The position numbers were made by a program, and so were the translations under genes. 64,000 nucleotides of DNA from Ottelia alismoides (Eukaryota; Streptophyta; Magnoliopsida; Alismatales; Hydrocharitaceae): NCBI GenBank assembly GCA_037367405.1, contig JAZKJV010011400.1:6818501-6882500 (forward strand), in the 5' to 3' direction. Under the pieces are notes generated by a model. It was given only the letters and a program-made list of their open reading frames with translations, ran no database searches and had not been told where the DNA came from. Below are positions 53,997-63,854 of this stretch, in pieces (the first letter of the stretch is position 1; every line of letters begins with the position of its first letter).

Positions 53997-56507
53997 TTAG
54001 CCCAGTTGTACCAGTGCCCTGGCTTTGCCGGATGCATCAATCGCATAAGGAACCCAAGTCAACGCGATCAGTTCAATACGCGTATCGCTCTTGCGACAGG
54101 GTATCTCCAGCGGCGTCATCGTGATGCCATGAATAGTAAAGCGATTCTTCATCTGTTCAATTTCTGCTTCGGCTTTTTCCAGAATCGCCGCTCGCTCTGC
54201 TTGTAATCGCTCAAGTTCGCGCAAAGCGGTCTGCGATTGCGAACGCTGCTGGGCCGCTTTGCCCAGCCCACGGGTGGTGGTCGATACTCGCGAGCGTTTG
54301 TTGCCCAATAGCATGCCCAGTACAGTACCACCTATGATGTCGATTGCGCTGCCCATGAACTCGCTGTTTTCGCGCGAGGCTTTCTCCTGAGCGGCCGCGA
54401 TTTTCGACTCCAAGCTTCGTACCTGCGTTTCGTATTTGCCGCGCAGTTTTTCTTTCTCCGCATCGCGCAGCTCGCGCATGCGCTGTTCCAGACCCAGCCG
54501 CGCATCCAGTTCGTCTTGCCCCGGTTGGCTGTAGGCTTTCAATTCCGGACACTCAAAGATCTTCAAAGGAACGTGGCGATAGGTAAAGTCTTTCAATTGG
54601 GTTTGCCAGCTCTTGTAACTACGAGCAGCCAACATCGAGTCCGGTAACGGCGCATAGGCCGCTTCTTCAAACATCGGTTCTTTAGCCAGCCCCAGGGCCT
54701 CGCCGTCCAGCCTCACAGCACTTTCCCAAACATCATCGGCCAGCACACCATCGATGCCAGCCACCCAGGTCATATCAACCCAGGCATCCAGGTCAGCCGA
54801 AGCCTTCACGTAATGGCAGGAGGCTTTGCCCACCAGTAGAGGGCGATACTCGATTGCATCCTTGGGCGAAGGGGTCCGCATAGGTTCGGCGAATCGCTCG
54901 ACCACATCGGCCGCCAAGATCGGCCGGCCACGATCGGGGGCCGCTTTAGAACCTGCGGTCGCGCTGGCGAACGTGGCAGCGGGCGCAGTTGACCGGCTGG
55001 TCGAGCCTGGCTGATCGCGAGAGCCCGCGATTACGGCAGGCGCATTTGCTGCAGGTGAAGCGGCCGCCGCGGCTGGTGCGGCCGCTGCCTGTTTGCGCTG
55101 TGCCATCAGCTTTTGAATATCTTGCCGCGCCAGAGGCCCGCGCAAAAACGACAACGCCCACCTGGACTGGAAGACCGTTGGGCCATCGTCATGCACGTTG
55201 TTCATCAAGAAGACACGATTGCCCAGCGCAGCCAAGGTTTGTTCCATCGCATTACGATCGAACTTGGAGCCTGCTTGCTGCGCGGCACCTTCCAGACCTT
55301 CCAAGACTCGCGCTTTGTCGCGTTCGGTTTGCAAGCGCCCCAAGAACCAGGTGCCGATGTTGGCCAGCCCTTTGTAATCCAAGTCGACAGGATTCTGCGT
55401 GGCCAGGGCAATGCCCAAGCCGAACGCGCGGGCCTGTTTAAGCAGAACCAGCATGGGTGGTTTGCTGGGCGGCTTGGCTGACGGCGGAAAGTAGCCGTAC
55501 ACTTCGTCCATATAGAAGAGCGCACGCAAGCTGCTGGTGCCCGGTTGCGATCGCATCCATCCCAGCAGTTCGTTCAGAAAGATCGTGACAAAGAACATGC
55601 GCTCGGCATCATTGAGATGCGCGATCGAAATAATGGACAGGCGTGGCTTGCGATCAGGTGTGTACAGCAAACTCTTGATGTCTAGCGGTTGACCCTCCAG
55701 CCAACCTGCAAAACTGGGTGAGGCCAGCAAGTTGTTGAGCGTCATGGCCATCTTCATTCGCTCGGCCGCTGGGAAGAAGCTCTCCAGATCAAAGACGCCA
55801 ATCTTGCTGATCGGGGGTGTTTGAATCAGCCGAATTAGCGAACCCAACTCCAGGTTCTGATCATTGTTCCAAGCGTGGGTAAAGATATTCGACAGCAGGA
55901 TATGCTCGCGACTATTGAGCGGGTCGGCTTCGATTCCCAAAAGTGTCAGCAACCCTGAAGCCGCGCCGGAAACTCGCTCGCGAAACAGATCGGTATCGTC
56001 CTTGACCTCTTTAGGCGGAGCATCAAAGCTGCGCAAGACCGTCATCGGTAATCCGGCGTTACTGCCGGGAGTGTAGATGGCGATATCGACTGCGTCGCGA
56101 AAGCGGGCCACGCGCTCGGGGGGCTGCTGCCACGAGGCCAGGCCTTCACGCCATTTCTGCGCGGTCTGGGTTGCTAGTTCAGGCAGAGTGATGCCTTTGC
56201 GCTGGGCTTCTGCTTCGTCCAACCACTCCTCGAATTGTTTAGGTTGGAACTCGGGGAACGTCAGTAGCAGGTTGCCCAGGTCGCCTTTGGGGTCGATGCA
56301 GATGGCTGGAATCCCATCGATGGCGGCCTCTTCCAGCAGTGCCAGGCACAGCCCCGTCTTGCCACTACCAGTCATGCCCACGCACATCGCATGCGTCGTC
56401 AGGTCCTTGGCATCGTAACAGACCAGGTCATCCAGCAGCTTGCGATTGTCCAGGTCGTACTTCTTGCCCAGATAAAAGCTGCCCAGACTCTCGTAACTGG
56501 CATCCAT
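53997..56507 (-). CDS. HerA/DUF87-like ATPase with a long coiled-coil tail
   Basis: From ATG 56507 the product is 836 residues; an upstream TTG is possible. The first half is a RecA-fold ATPase of the HerA/FtsK type: Walker A GMTGSGKT at 44-51, then ICIDPKGDLGNLLLTF, Walker B LFYMDEVYGY near 331 and IALATQNPVDLDYKGLANIGTWFLGRLQTERD. The middle is an Ala/Pro/Ser-rich linker. The tail has a coiled coil of about 100 residues and a C-terminal globular part. HerA proteins translocate DNA and often act with nucleases, but no nuclease gene is adjacent. Its role is unknown. Confidence 0.8.
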   Translation of the reverse strand: MDASYESLGSFYLGKKYDLDNRKLLDDLVCYDAKDLTTHAMCVGMTGSGKTGLCLALLEEAAIDGIPAICIDPKGDLGNLLLTFPEFQPKQFEEWLDEAEAQRKGITLPELATQTAQKWREGLASWQQPPERVARFRDAVDIAIYTPGSNAGLPMTVLRSFDAPPKEVKDDTDLFRERVSGAASGLLTLLGIEADPLNSREHILLSNIFTHAWNNDQNLELGSLIRLIQTPPISKIGVFDLESFFPAAERMKMAMTLNNLLASPSFAGWLEGQPLDIKSLLYTPDRKPRLSIISIAHLNDAERMFFVTIFLNELLGWMRSQPGTSSLRALFYMDEVYGYFPPSAKPPSKPPMLVLLKQARAFGLGIALATQNPVDLDYKGLANIGTWFLGRLQTERDKARVLEGLEGAAQQAGSKFDRNAMEQTLAALGNRVFLMNNVHDDGPTVFQSRWALSFLRGPLARQDIQKLMAQRKQAAAAPAAAAASPAANAPAVIAGSRDQPGSTSRSTAPAATFASATAGSKAAPDRGRPILAADVVERFAEPMRTPSPKDAIEYRPLLVGKASCHYVKASADLDAWVDMTWVAGIDGVLADDVWESAVRLDGEALGLAKEPMFEEAAYAPLPDSMLAARSYKSWQTQLKDFTYRHVPLKIFECPELKAYSQPGQDELDARLGLEQRMRELRDAEKEKLRGKYETQVRSLESKIAAAQEKASRENSEFMGSAIDIIGGTVLGMLLGNKRSRVSTTTRGLGKAAQQRSQSQTALRELERLQAERAAILEKAEAEIEQMKNRFTIHGITMTPLEIPCRKSDTRIELIALTWVPYAIDASGKARALVQLG

Positions 56508-56698
56508 GATTGATTCCAACTGCAGGCGTGAACGGGTGGAAAACGCATAAACTACCCTCTTCCGGCAGATAGGGAAAGTAAGCGGCGGTGCGCTCCAGAC
56601 AGGCCGGCCGCAGACGGCGGCCCTAGTCGATCACAAGAGCTTGCCCTACACTTGAAGCTTTCCAGGTTGCCAGTTTTTGTCAGTTTTCGAGCGAGCAG

Positions 56699-58141
56699 AT
56701 GCCCAAAGACTTTTTGCAAGGCTGTCAGGACGAATACGACGTAGTGGTCATTGGCAGCGGTTTAGCCGGTTTGACGGCCGCCAATGTCTTGGGACGAGCC
56801 GGGCATCGCGTGCTGCTTCTGGAGCAGCACTACAAACTGGGCGGACTGGCCACCTGGTTCAAGCGGCCAGGCAGTCACACATTTGATATCTCGCTGCATG
56901 GCTTTCCCGCGGGCATGCTCAAGAGCTGCCGACGCTACTGGAACGACGAGATCGCCAGCAACATTGTGCAGCTAAAGAACATTCGCTTCGATAACCCGAT
57001 GTTCTCGCTGACCACGACGTTTAATCGCGAGGACTTCACACGCCTGTTGGTCGAACGGTTCCAGATTCCCGCAGCCACGGTCAACGAGTTCTTTGACACC
57101 GCGCGGGGCATGAACTTCTACGATGACCAGCAACTGACCACGCGCGAACTGTTTGAACGCTTTTTCCCCGGCCGCGAAGATGTCGTTCGCCTGCTCATGG
57201 AACCGATCACCTATGCCAATGGATCCACCTTGGAAGATCCGGCGATCACGTACGGCATTGTCTTTTCAAACTTCATGGCCAAAGGCGTCTTCATCTACGA
57301 AGGCGGCACCGATGACCTGGTCAGTAAGATGCAAGCCGAGTTGACTCGCAATGGCGTCGATACGCGGATTCGCTGCGATGTAAGTCGCATCGAGGTATCG
57401 CCATCAGGTGTGCAAGCAGTGCACGTCAATGGACGCCGCATCCGCTGCCGCGCTGTCGTCAGTAATTCGAATCTACGGGGCACGATCTTCAATTTGGTGG
57501 GACGCGAGCACTTCGATCCGCAATTCGTTCGCGATGCCGAAGCCGTGCGCCTGAACAACAGCAGCACGCAGGTCTATATGGCCCTTAAAGAAGGCGAGGA
57601 GATTGACGAGTCGACCGGTGACTTGCTGTTCTGTTCGACAGCCCCACTGTTCCGCACCGAGATGCTACTGAGCCGCGACATCACCAGTCGAACCTTCAGC
57701 TTCTACTACCCGCGCACTCGTCCGCATGCCAAGCGACGCTTTGCGGTCGTCAGCAGCACCAACGCCAACTACAGCGATTGGGCCGACCTGGATGAAACCG
57801 CTTACGAGGCCAGCAAGCAGGATCTGATCGAAACAACTGTGGCGGCACTGGAGAAGTATGTGCCTGGTATTCGCCACAAGATTGAGCATGTAGAAGCGGC
57901 CACACCGCGCACGTTCCAGCATTACACGCATCACTTGCAAGGCGCCAGCTTTGGAACCAAGTTCGAAGGACTGGCTGTCAGCCGCGCTTTGCCCCAGCAG
58001 ATCCCCGGGCTCTATCACGCTGGCAGCGTTGGTATCATCATGTCTGGTTGGCTGGGCGCGATCAACTACGGTGTGATCGTCGCCAATGAAGTCGACGGCA
58101 AACTGGCATCTCATGCGCCAGCCAACGCGAGCATGTCCTAA
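56699..58141 (+). CDS. FAD-dependent oxidoreductase, phytoene-desaturase-like
   Basis: This 480-residue protein opens with the FAD motif [19 protein letters not shown] (GSGLAG at 19-24) and continues [19 protein letters not shown] and [11 protein letters not shown], typical of the CrtI/CrtN family of carotenoid desaturases and isomerases. The end [22 protein letters not shown] is the second FAD-binding segment. The substrate is uncertain; isoprenoid, retinol-like or other polyenes fit the family. It stands alone on its strand between the ATPase and chaperone genes. Confidence 0.85.
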   Translation: MPKDFLQGCQDEYDVVVIGSGLAGLTAANVLGRAGHRVLLLEQHYKLGGLATWFKRPGSHTFDISLHGFPAGMLKSCRRYWNDEIASNIVQLKNIRFDNPMFSLTTTFNREDFTRLLVERFQIPAATVNEFFDTARGMNFYDDQQLTTRELFERFFPGREDVVRLLMEPITYANGSTLEDPAITYGIVFSNFMAKGVFIYEGGTDDLVSKMQAELTRNGVDTRIRCDVSRIEVSPSGVQAVHVNGRRIRCRAVVSNSNLRGTIFNLVGREHFDPQFVRDAEAVRLNNSSTQVYMALKEGEEIDESTGDLLFCSTAPLFRTEMLLSRDITSRTFSFYYPRTRPHAKRRFAVVSSTNANYSDWADLDETAYEASKQDLIETTVAALEKYVPGIRHKIEHVEAATPRTFQHYTHHLQGASFGTKFEGLAVSRALPQQIPGLYHAGSVGIIMSGWLGAINYGVIVANEVDGKLASHAPANASMS

Positions 58142-58156
58142 GTCCAGCCGGGTGGC

Positions 58157-59983
58157 TTACCGCTTGACTGGGACTTGGATGTTGGTTGAAGCTTGCTGAA
58201 CAGGAGGCTGCGTTGGAGCGGCCTTGTCTTCCAGCAGGTTGGTGATTTTGGTCGCTTTGGTCAAACGGTCCAGTTCGTTCTGCATCTCGATCCGCAACTT
58301 CTTTTCTGTGATCTCGCGGACCAGTTCGGCTCGGATGTCATTGTCCATTTGAGTAGCAATCGGCGTTGTCAGCCCTTGCTTGTACATGATCACAAACTGT
58401 TCGCCCACGGCGATCACGCTGGACAGTTCGCCGGTCTGCATGGCAAAGGCGGCTTTCTCAATCGTGGGCTGGCCCGAGTGCTGGCGAATGGGCGGTACCT
58501 TGCCAAAGTTGCTGCGCGAGACTGGTTCCACCGAATACTTGGCGGCCAGTTCACCGAATGCGGCTTCGTTGAGATTCTGTCGAGCTTCCGACCAGACTTG
58601 TTCCGCGATACGTTGATTGCTCAGCACAATCGCCAACACATCGGCTCGGGGGCCAAAGTTGGAGTCAAAGCCCTTCTTGATGTCGTCCTCGGTAACCGTA
58701 ACCTTGCTGGCGACCAGTTTCTTGAGCGCCACGCTCGGCCATACTGCATCGCTAACATACAGTTCGTAGGTCGCGCCTTCTTCCTTCAGCACGCTCTGAA
58801 TCCAGGCATCGATATCGGGCGTGCCATCTTTCTTGATGTAACCCAGCGCATCGGCGGCGCGAGCAATTTCGGCATCGATATCTTCTTTGGTGATCGTGAG
58901 CTTGGCAGCTTGGATCGCGCCATTGATGACAACGCGATTGATCTCGCCCTTGAGCACTTGCTTGCCGTGGCGGGTGATGCATTCTGCGGCCAGTTGATCC
59001 AGCGGAACCGGTTGACCATTGATCAGGCCGGCCACATTGGGATATTGCTGCTCCAGTTCGGGCTTGCCAATCACCTGAACAATCTGTGAACCCTTTTGCA
59101 GTTCCTTGAACAGATCTTCCGAAGCTTTGATCAAGCGATCCTGTTGCAACTGGTCAGCGATGCGCTGCTCGATCATCGGGATATGCTTGGCATCGGGCGT
59201 GCTGGCTGGCATGTGACGCACGCATTGCAGGATCAACCACAAGTCGGCCGCCTGGAAGACGGGCGAGATTTGATTGGGCTGCAATTGAAAGGCGATCTTC
59301 TCCAGCGCATCATCGCCGCTGAATTGCGATACTGGTGGCAACAGACCTTCGACGCTGGCACTGGCTGCATCAATGCTCTTCTCTTTAGCCAGTCGCTTGA
59401 AGGTGTCGGGAGCAGCGGTGACTTGCTTGTGAATCTCGTCGGCCGTCTTGCGGTCCTTGACGGCAATCATGCGCACCTGGACCTTGGGACCGTAGGCATT
59501 GGCAAAGACCTTCTGAACGTCATCGCGAGTGATCTGAATTTTGTCAGCGGCCAGGGCTTTCAACGCCAACATGGGCCAAACAATTTCACTGGCATAACGC
59601 TCCGGTGGAAAGTCTCGATTGTCTTCCAGTGTTTTCAGAAACTGAGCTGGTGTCAGTCCATAGTTACCAGCCATGCGATTGATTTCAGCGTTGACCATGT
59701 CGGTCGTAATCACAATGTTCTTGGCGCGACAAGCCTGCAGAATCAAGTGCTTGTTCAAAAAGTTATCCAGCACCACCGAGCCGTATCGCTTGACGCACTC
59801 TTGACCCAGTTGCTCGCGAGTAATCGTCAGGCCACCAACCATGGCCACCACCTTGGGCAACTTGGCCATTGGATTGTCGTCTTTGGGTGCGGCGGCTGGT
59901 GGATCGGCGGCCAGAACAGGGGCGGATGTCAGCAGACTCAAACACAGACCGGCCGTAGCCAGGCAACGCACAAATAGAGACAT
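58157..59983 (-). CDS. periplasmic peptidylprolyl isomerase with two SurA/PpiC modules
   Basis: From ATG 59983, after AGGAGGAACC, the product is 608 residues. A signal peptide (CLATAGLCLSLLTSAPVLAA) ends near residue 26. A parvulin-like N-terminal region occurs twice, beginning at GGLTITREQLGQECVKRYG and again GQPVPLDQLAAECITRHGK. Each is followed by a PpiC-like domain (VQVRMIAVKDRKTADEI.. and GPRADVLAIVLSNQRIA). It probably folds outer-membrane or secreted proteins in the periplasm. Tandem duplication of the whole module in one chain is unusual. Confidence 0.85.
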   Translation of the reverse strand: MSLFVRCLATAGLCLSLLTSAPVLAADPPAAAPKDDNPMAKLPKVVAMVGGLTITREQLGQECVKRYGSVVLDNFLNKHLILQACRAKNIVITTDMVNAEINRMAGNYGLTPAQFLKTLEDNRDFPPERYASEIVWPMLALKALAADKIQITRDDVQKVFANAYGPKVQVRMIAVKDRKTADEIHKQVTAAPDTFKRLAKEKSIDAASASVEGLLPPVSQFSGDDALEKIAFQLQPNQISPVFQAADLWLILQCVRHMPASTPDAKHIPMIEQRIADQLQQDRLIKASEDLFKELQKGSQIVQVIGKPELEQQYPNVAGLINGQPVPLDQLAAECITRHGKQVLKGEINRVVINGAIQAAKLTITKEDIDAEIARAADALGYIKKDGTPDIDAWIQSVLKEEGATYELYVSDAVWPSVALKKLVASKVTVTEDDIKKGFDSNFGPRADVLAIVLSNQRIAEQVWSEARQNLNEAAFGELAAKYSVEPVSRSNFGKVPPIRQHSGQPTIEKAAFAMQTGELSSVIAVGEQFVIMYKQGLTTPIATQMDNDIRAELVREITEKKLRIEMQNELDRLTKATKITNLLEDKAAPTQPPVQQASTNIQVPVKR

Positions 59984-60150
59984 GTCGCAGGTTCCTCCTG
60001 AACCAGTTCGGCGGGATGTTGATTTGGCTGCAATGGTAGCCAAGGAAGGCGATCGAGGACAAGGCAGATTTTTGCGACTCGCATGGCCACAGTAGCATGG
60101 CCACTGGAGTAACGTGGCTCAACCGAGGGCGACCGGCGGTATCGTGCACG

Positions 60151-61344
60151 TCAGTTGACTTGAACTTTGCGCATGAAATACGAGCCTACGGCCAGCAGCG
60201 CCAGATTGCCCAGCCAAACGCTGTAGGGCGGCCAGCCACCGTCTTTGGCTTGCTCCAATCCCAGGGCAAACAGCGGATAATACACGACCAGCAGCGGCAG
60301 GAATGCCACGCCAAAGCTGGACCAGTAGTCAGCCGAGCGACACCAGATTGCTAGCGGTACGCCCAGCCACACAAAACAAAAGCAGCTAAAGCCACTGGCC
60401 CAGCGACGCCACGGTTCGGTGTTCAGTTTGGCCAGCCGTTCGCGAGCAATGTAGATTTGATTCTTGGCCTTGATCACATCGGCCGATTGCAGCCAATCGT
60501 AACGCCCAACAGCCAGCCCCATCATCGTGCGGGCCGCCAGCAACTCTTCGGTCTTGCGAATCGTTTCGCGTTCCTTGGTGGCTTGAGCACTGATTTGCCG
60601 CAGCGGAATATCTGCTGGCCTGCCCACGTCGCGCCCTTTACGAGCGGCTTGGGCGAGGCTGATATCATGCGAAAATGGCTCAGGAAAACGACATTCAGTG
60701 CTGGTACCCACGTTCAACACCGCATCTTTCAGGGTCACGCGCAGCACTTCCAGCTCGGGGACTAAACGTAGCTCTCCCACGCGCGCCGAAACGTTGATGG
60801 GACCTTCGTGGCTGCCTTGGATCGTGATCTCTGGATTGATCAAGTCGTGACCTTGCACCGAGTCGACCAGGATCGAAAATCCACCGCTGGACGTATACGA
60901 ACCGGTGGATCGCAGCGTGTGGTAAACCACATCTTCGATCTGCTGCATGATCACGCGTTCCATACCGGGCCGGCCCCAGGAAACGGCCAGGTCCATCATC
61001 CAGACAGCAAACGGACTGAACAGAAAGCCGACGACCAGCGTCGGCGCCATAATACGCATCGGCGGCACACCCGCAGCTTTGATCGCCACCACTTCGTTAT
61101 CGGCGGCAATGCGCCCGAAGACACTGCACACGGCAAACAGCAGCGTTGCCGGCAGCGCATACTGCATCGACATCGGCAAGACGTAAGGCACCAAGCCGAG
61201 AATAGCCAACAAACTCACCCGCTCGCTAATCAGCTTCTCCGCCACCAACAAGATCATGATGAGGCTGGTAAAGGCCGTCAGCGCAATCAGGAAGAGTTTG
61301 GTTACTTCCCAAAGTACGTAAATCGTGAAGCGACGCATCAACAT
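60151..61344 (-). CDS. LptF/LptG-family permease
   Basis: This 397-residue protein has six hydrophobic segments in the pattern of the LPS export permeases: MRRFTIYVLWEVTKLFLIALTA, VPYVLPMSMQYALPATLLFAVCS, then a periplasmic domain and C-terminal helices PLAIWCRSADYWSSFGVAF. LptF and LptG form the inner-membrane motor of LPS transport with LptB. Only one permease is found here, without its partner or LptB. Its stop lies 168 bases upstream of the SurA-like gene start, on the same strand. Confidence 0.85.
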   Translation of the reverse strand: MLMRRFTIYVLWEVTKLFLIALTAFTSLIMILLVAEKLISERVSLLAILGLVPYVLPMSMQYALPATLLFAVCSVFGRIAADNEVVAIKAAGVPPMRIMAPTLVVGFLFSPFAVWMMDLAVSWGRPGMERVIMQQIEDVVYHTLRSTGSYTSSGGFSILVDSVQGHDLINPEITIQGSHEGPINVSARVGELRLVPELEVLRVTLKDAVLNVGTSTECRFPEPFSHDISLAQAARKGRDVGRPADIPLRQISAQATKERETIRKTEELLAARTMMGLAVGRYDWLQSADVIKAKNQIYIARERLAKLNTEPWRRWASGFSCFCFVWLGVPLAIWCRSADYWSSFGVAFLPLLVVYYPLFALGLEQAKDGGWPPYSVWLGNLALLAVGSYFMRKVQVN

Positions 61345-61493
61345 GGCGCGGAGTCTAACAATCGTCCGCCTTCATCGCAATATCACGTAACGCAGCTCTC
61401 CGGAGCTGCTATGCCATGCTGCTATGCAGTACAAAACAAGTCGCCCCAGCATTTGAACTTACAGACCGATGCGGTATGAAGATGCTTGATGCT

Positions 61494-61513
61494 AGCGTCT
61501 GAGGACAGACGCT
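61494..61513. repeat. short hairpin repeat AGCGTCTG..CAGACGCT
   Basis: AGCGTCTGAGGACAGACGCT, identical in its stem to that at 6160. It lies 33 bases before the stop codon of the SulP-carbonic anhydrase gene and is the likely 3' hairpin of that transcript. Confidence 0.7.
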
Positions 61514-61545
61514 CTACGACGTCGCTAACCAGCTCAACCAAACGG

Positions 61546-63813
61546 CTATGCGTGACTGACCAACTCAGCACAGTCCAGTCCAATCGCTTCGTCGATCATG
61601 AAGTCGACATGCCCTGAACCCACGTTATACACAGCGCCCACCAGGCCGATTTTGCCCTCGCTGGCCAGCTTTCGCAGAATTGAACTCTGGTCAACGATCT
61701 GCCTGAGCGAATGCAGAACATTCTCGCGCGTCACACGCTCGACCAGTTCAGCCCGCTCCTGGGCATTGGCCTGGATGAATTGCTGGCTTTGTTCAGAGCC
61801 GATTGACTGGGCGATACGATCGACGATGGCGTCCAAATGTTCGCAGCCGGTGGCCGCCTCTGGTCGAGTGCCTGAGGAGGTGAAGTTCACCGACGCGGTG
61901 ACGGCGCCACATTTGGTGTGTCCCAGCACGACAATCAGTTTCGAACCGGCGACGCCGCAAGCGTACTCCAAGCTGCCCAGAACCTTGGGCCCGACCACGT
62001 TGCCGGCAATGCGAATACTGAACACATCCCCCAACCCCAAGTCCAGAATGGTTTCGACAGGTGCTCGCGAATCGATGCAGCTCAAGATGGCGGCAAAGGG
62101 AAACTGCCCCTGAGCCGCGGTAGCCAGTTGCGTCGAGTAATCGCGGAAGAGCGGCTGGCCAGACTGAAAACGCTGGTTGCCATCGCGCAAAATCTTCAGC
62201 ACCTCCACCGGCTTGAGTTCACTCTGCAGCTCGCGCGTCGAATAGTCGATGAACTGGGTCTCGTTGTCCAGGCTGTATTGGCTTTTGAAGCCGCGCAGAC
62301 TGACCGCGATGTTGTACTTGGGTGCAATTCGATCTTTAAAGTCACGGATCAAACTGAGCACATCGGGATCGATGAAGTCCGTATTGGATGCATCCAGTAA
62401 GATATGCGAGCCAGGCCGGGCCTCGCGCAGCGCACGCTCAAAAGCACCGCGATTGAGAAAACTGACTTGATTGCCCAGTTCGATTCTCGTCAGATCGCCA
62501 CCGATATGTTTTTCGTTGATCTTCTTCAGCGGTCGCCGCAAATTGCTATTGAGAATAAACGCGATTCCCACCGTCAAACCGATCATCGCTCCAATCAGTT
62601 TTTCAGTAAAGACAATGGCCACCACCGTCAGCAAGAAAGGCACGAACTGGTAGCGTCCTTCGGCCCACATCGAACGGAACAGAATGGGCCGGGCCATCTT
62701 GAGTCCGGTCCAAAACAAAATGGCGGCAATGCACGAAAGCGGAATCAAGTTCAGGTAGCTGGGCACCAGCCACACGCACACCAGGAACAGACAGCCGTGA
62801 ATGACGGTCGTCAGTTTCGTGCGTGCTCCCGAATCGAGCGCTAACTTGGAATGCACGATACGCGAAGTGATCGGCAATCCGCCCAGAAAGCCGCTCAGCA
62901 TATTACCGATGCCTTGAGCCACCAACTCACGATTGGCTGGCGAGTGACGCAGTTCGGGATCCAACTTGTCGACGGCATCCAGGTTCAGCAGACTTTCCAA
63001 GGATGCAACCACCGCAATCAATATCGCGGCCATGTACAACGAAGGACTAGTCCAGAGCGCGAAGCTCGGAAAGGTCAGCACTTGCGCTGGGCCATCGTTG
63101 GCAGCACCCGCGATTGGGATACGCAGAAAGTGCCACTCCTGACCACTCCAGCTGGTATCGTATCGCCTGAGCCAGAGCCCAAGCAGACTGCCTGCGACGA
63201 TGACCACCAGCGGCGCAGGGATCGCCTTTAGTCGGCTGCTCTTGCTGAATTCCCAAATCCCAAGAATGGCCAGCGATAGCAAGCCGATCATGGTTGCGCC
63301 AAAGTGGGTATCGCCGGAGATCTTCAAGAATTCAGAGAAGGTCGTTTGCCGGTCAGGCTGCCAAAAGGACATTTCACCGATCGGGTCGGTATCGTGACCA
63401 AGTAAGTGCGGGATCTGTTTCAAGACCAGGATGATACCAACTGCTGCGACCAAGCCTTTGACCACGCTCGACGGCAGGAAGTCAGCAATATCGCCGGCGC
63501 GCAACAGCCCGAACATCACCTGGATCAGGCCGGCGAGCATCAACGCAAACAAGAATGTTTCGAAGCCGCGGAGCGAAGCCATCTCGGTTAAGATAATCGC
63601 TGCCAGCCCCGCCGATGGACCGCTAACGCTGGTCTGCGAACCACTGATCCAGCCGACGATCGTGCCGCCGATCACTGCGGCGATCAGGCCAGCATAAGGT
63701 GAGACATTCAAGGTGGTGGCAATCCCTAGGCTGATGGGGATCGCCACAATGAACAAGACAACCGCGGCGCAGATGTCCTTGGTTATCGTGGGCGGTTTGT
63801 TGGCAGGTTGCAT
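61546..63813 (-). CDS. SulP anion transporter fused to beta-carbonic anhydrase
   Basis: This 755-residue protein has a SulP transporter of about 10-12 helices to about residue 390 (for example SQTSVSGPSAGLAAIILTEM) and a STAS-like domain (about 420-520, GSHILLDASNTDFIDPDVLSLI). The C-terminus is a beta-carbonic anhydrase with ILSCIDSRAPVETIL, GNVV and VVLGHTKCGAV, providing zinc ligands Cys, Asp, His and Cys. It couples bicarbonate or sulfate uptake with CO2/HCO3- conversion at the membrane. A further carbonic anhydrase gene lies 41 bases upstream on the same strand. Confidence 0.92.
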   Translation of the reverse strand: MQPANKPPTITKDICAAVVLFIVAIPISLGIATTLNVSPYAGLIAAVIGGTIVGWISGSQTSVSGPSAGLAAIILTEMASLRGFETFLFALMLAGLIQVMFGLLRAGDIADFLPSSVVKGLVAAVGIILVLKQIPHLLGHDTDPIGEMSFWQPDRQTTFSEFLKISGDTHFGATMIGLLSLAILGIWEFSKSSRLKAIPAPLVVIVAGSLLGLWLRRYDTSWSGQEWHFLRIPIAGAANDGPAQVLTFPSFALWTSPSLYMAAILIAVVASLESLLNLDAVDKLDPELRHSPANRELVAQGIGNMLSGFLGGLPITSRIVHSKLALDSGARTKLTTVIHGCLFLVCVWLVPSYLNLIPLSCIAAILFWTGLKMARPILFRSMWAEGRYQFVPFLLTVVAIVFTEKLIGAMIGLTVGIAFILNSNLRRPLKKINEKHIGGDLTRIELGNQVSFLNRGAFERALREARPGSHILLDASNTDFIDPDVLSLIRDFKDRIAPKYNIAVSLRGFKSQYSLDNETQFIDYSTRELQSELKPVEVLKILRDGNQRFQSGQPLFRDYSTQLATAAQGQFPFAAILSCIDSRAPVETILDLGLGDVFSIRIAGNVVGPKVLGSLEYACGVAGSKLIVVLGHTKCGAVTASVNFTSSGTRPEAATGCEHLDAIVDRIAQSIGSEQSQQFIQANAQERAELVERVTRENVLHSLRQIVDQSSILRKLASEGKIGLVGAVYNVGSGHVDFMIDEAIGLDCAELVSHA

Positions 63814-63854
63814 AGGTTATCCACTTCTGTAGGCTGATTCCAACGCTTGACCGC

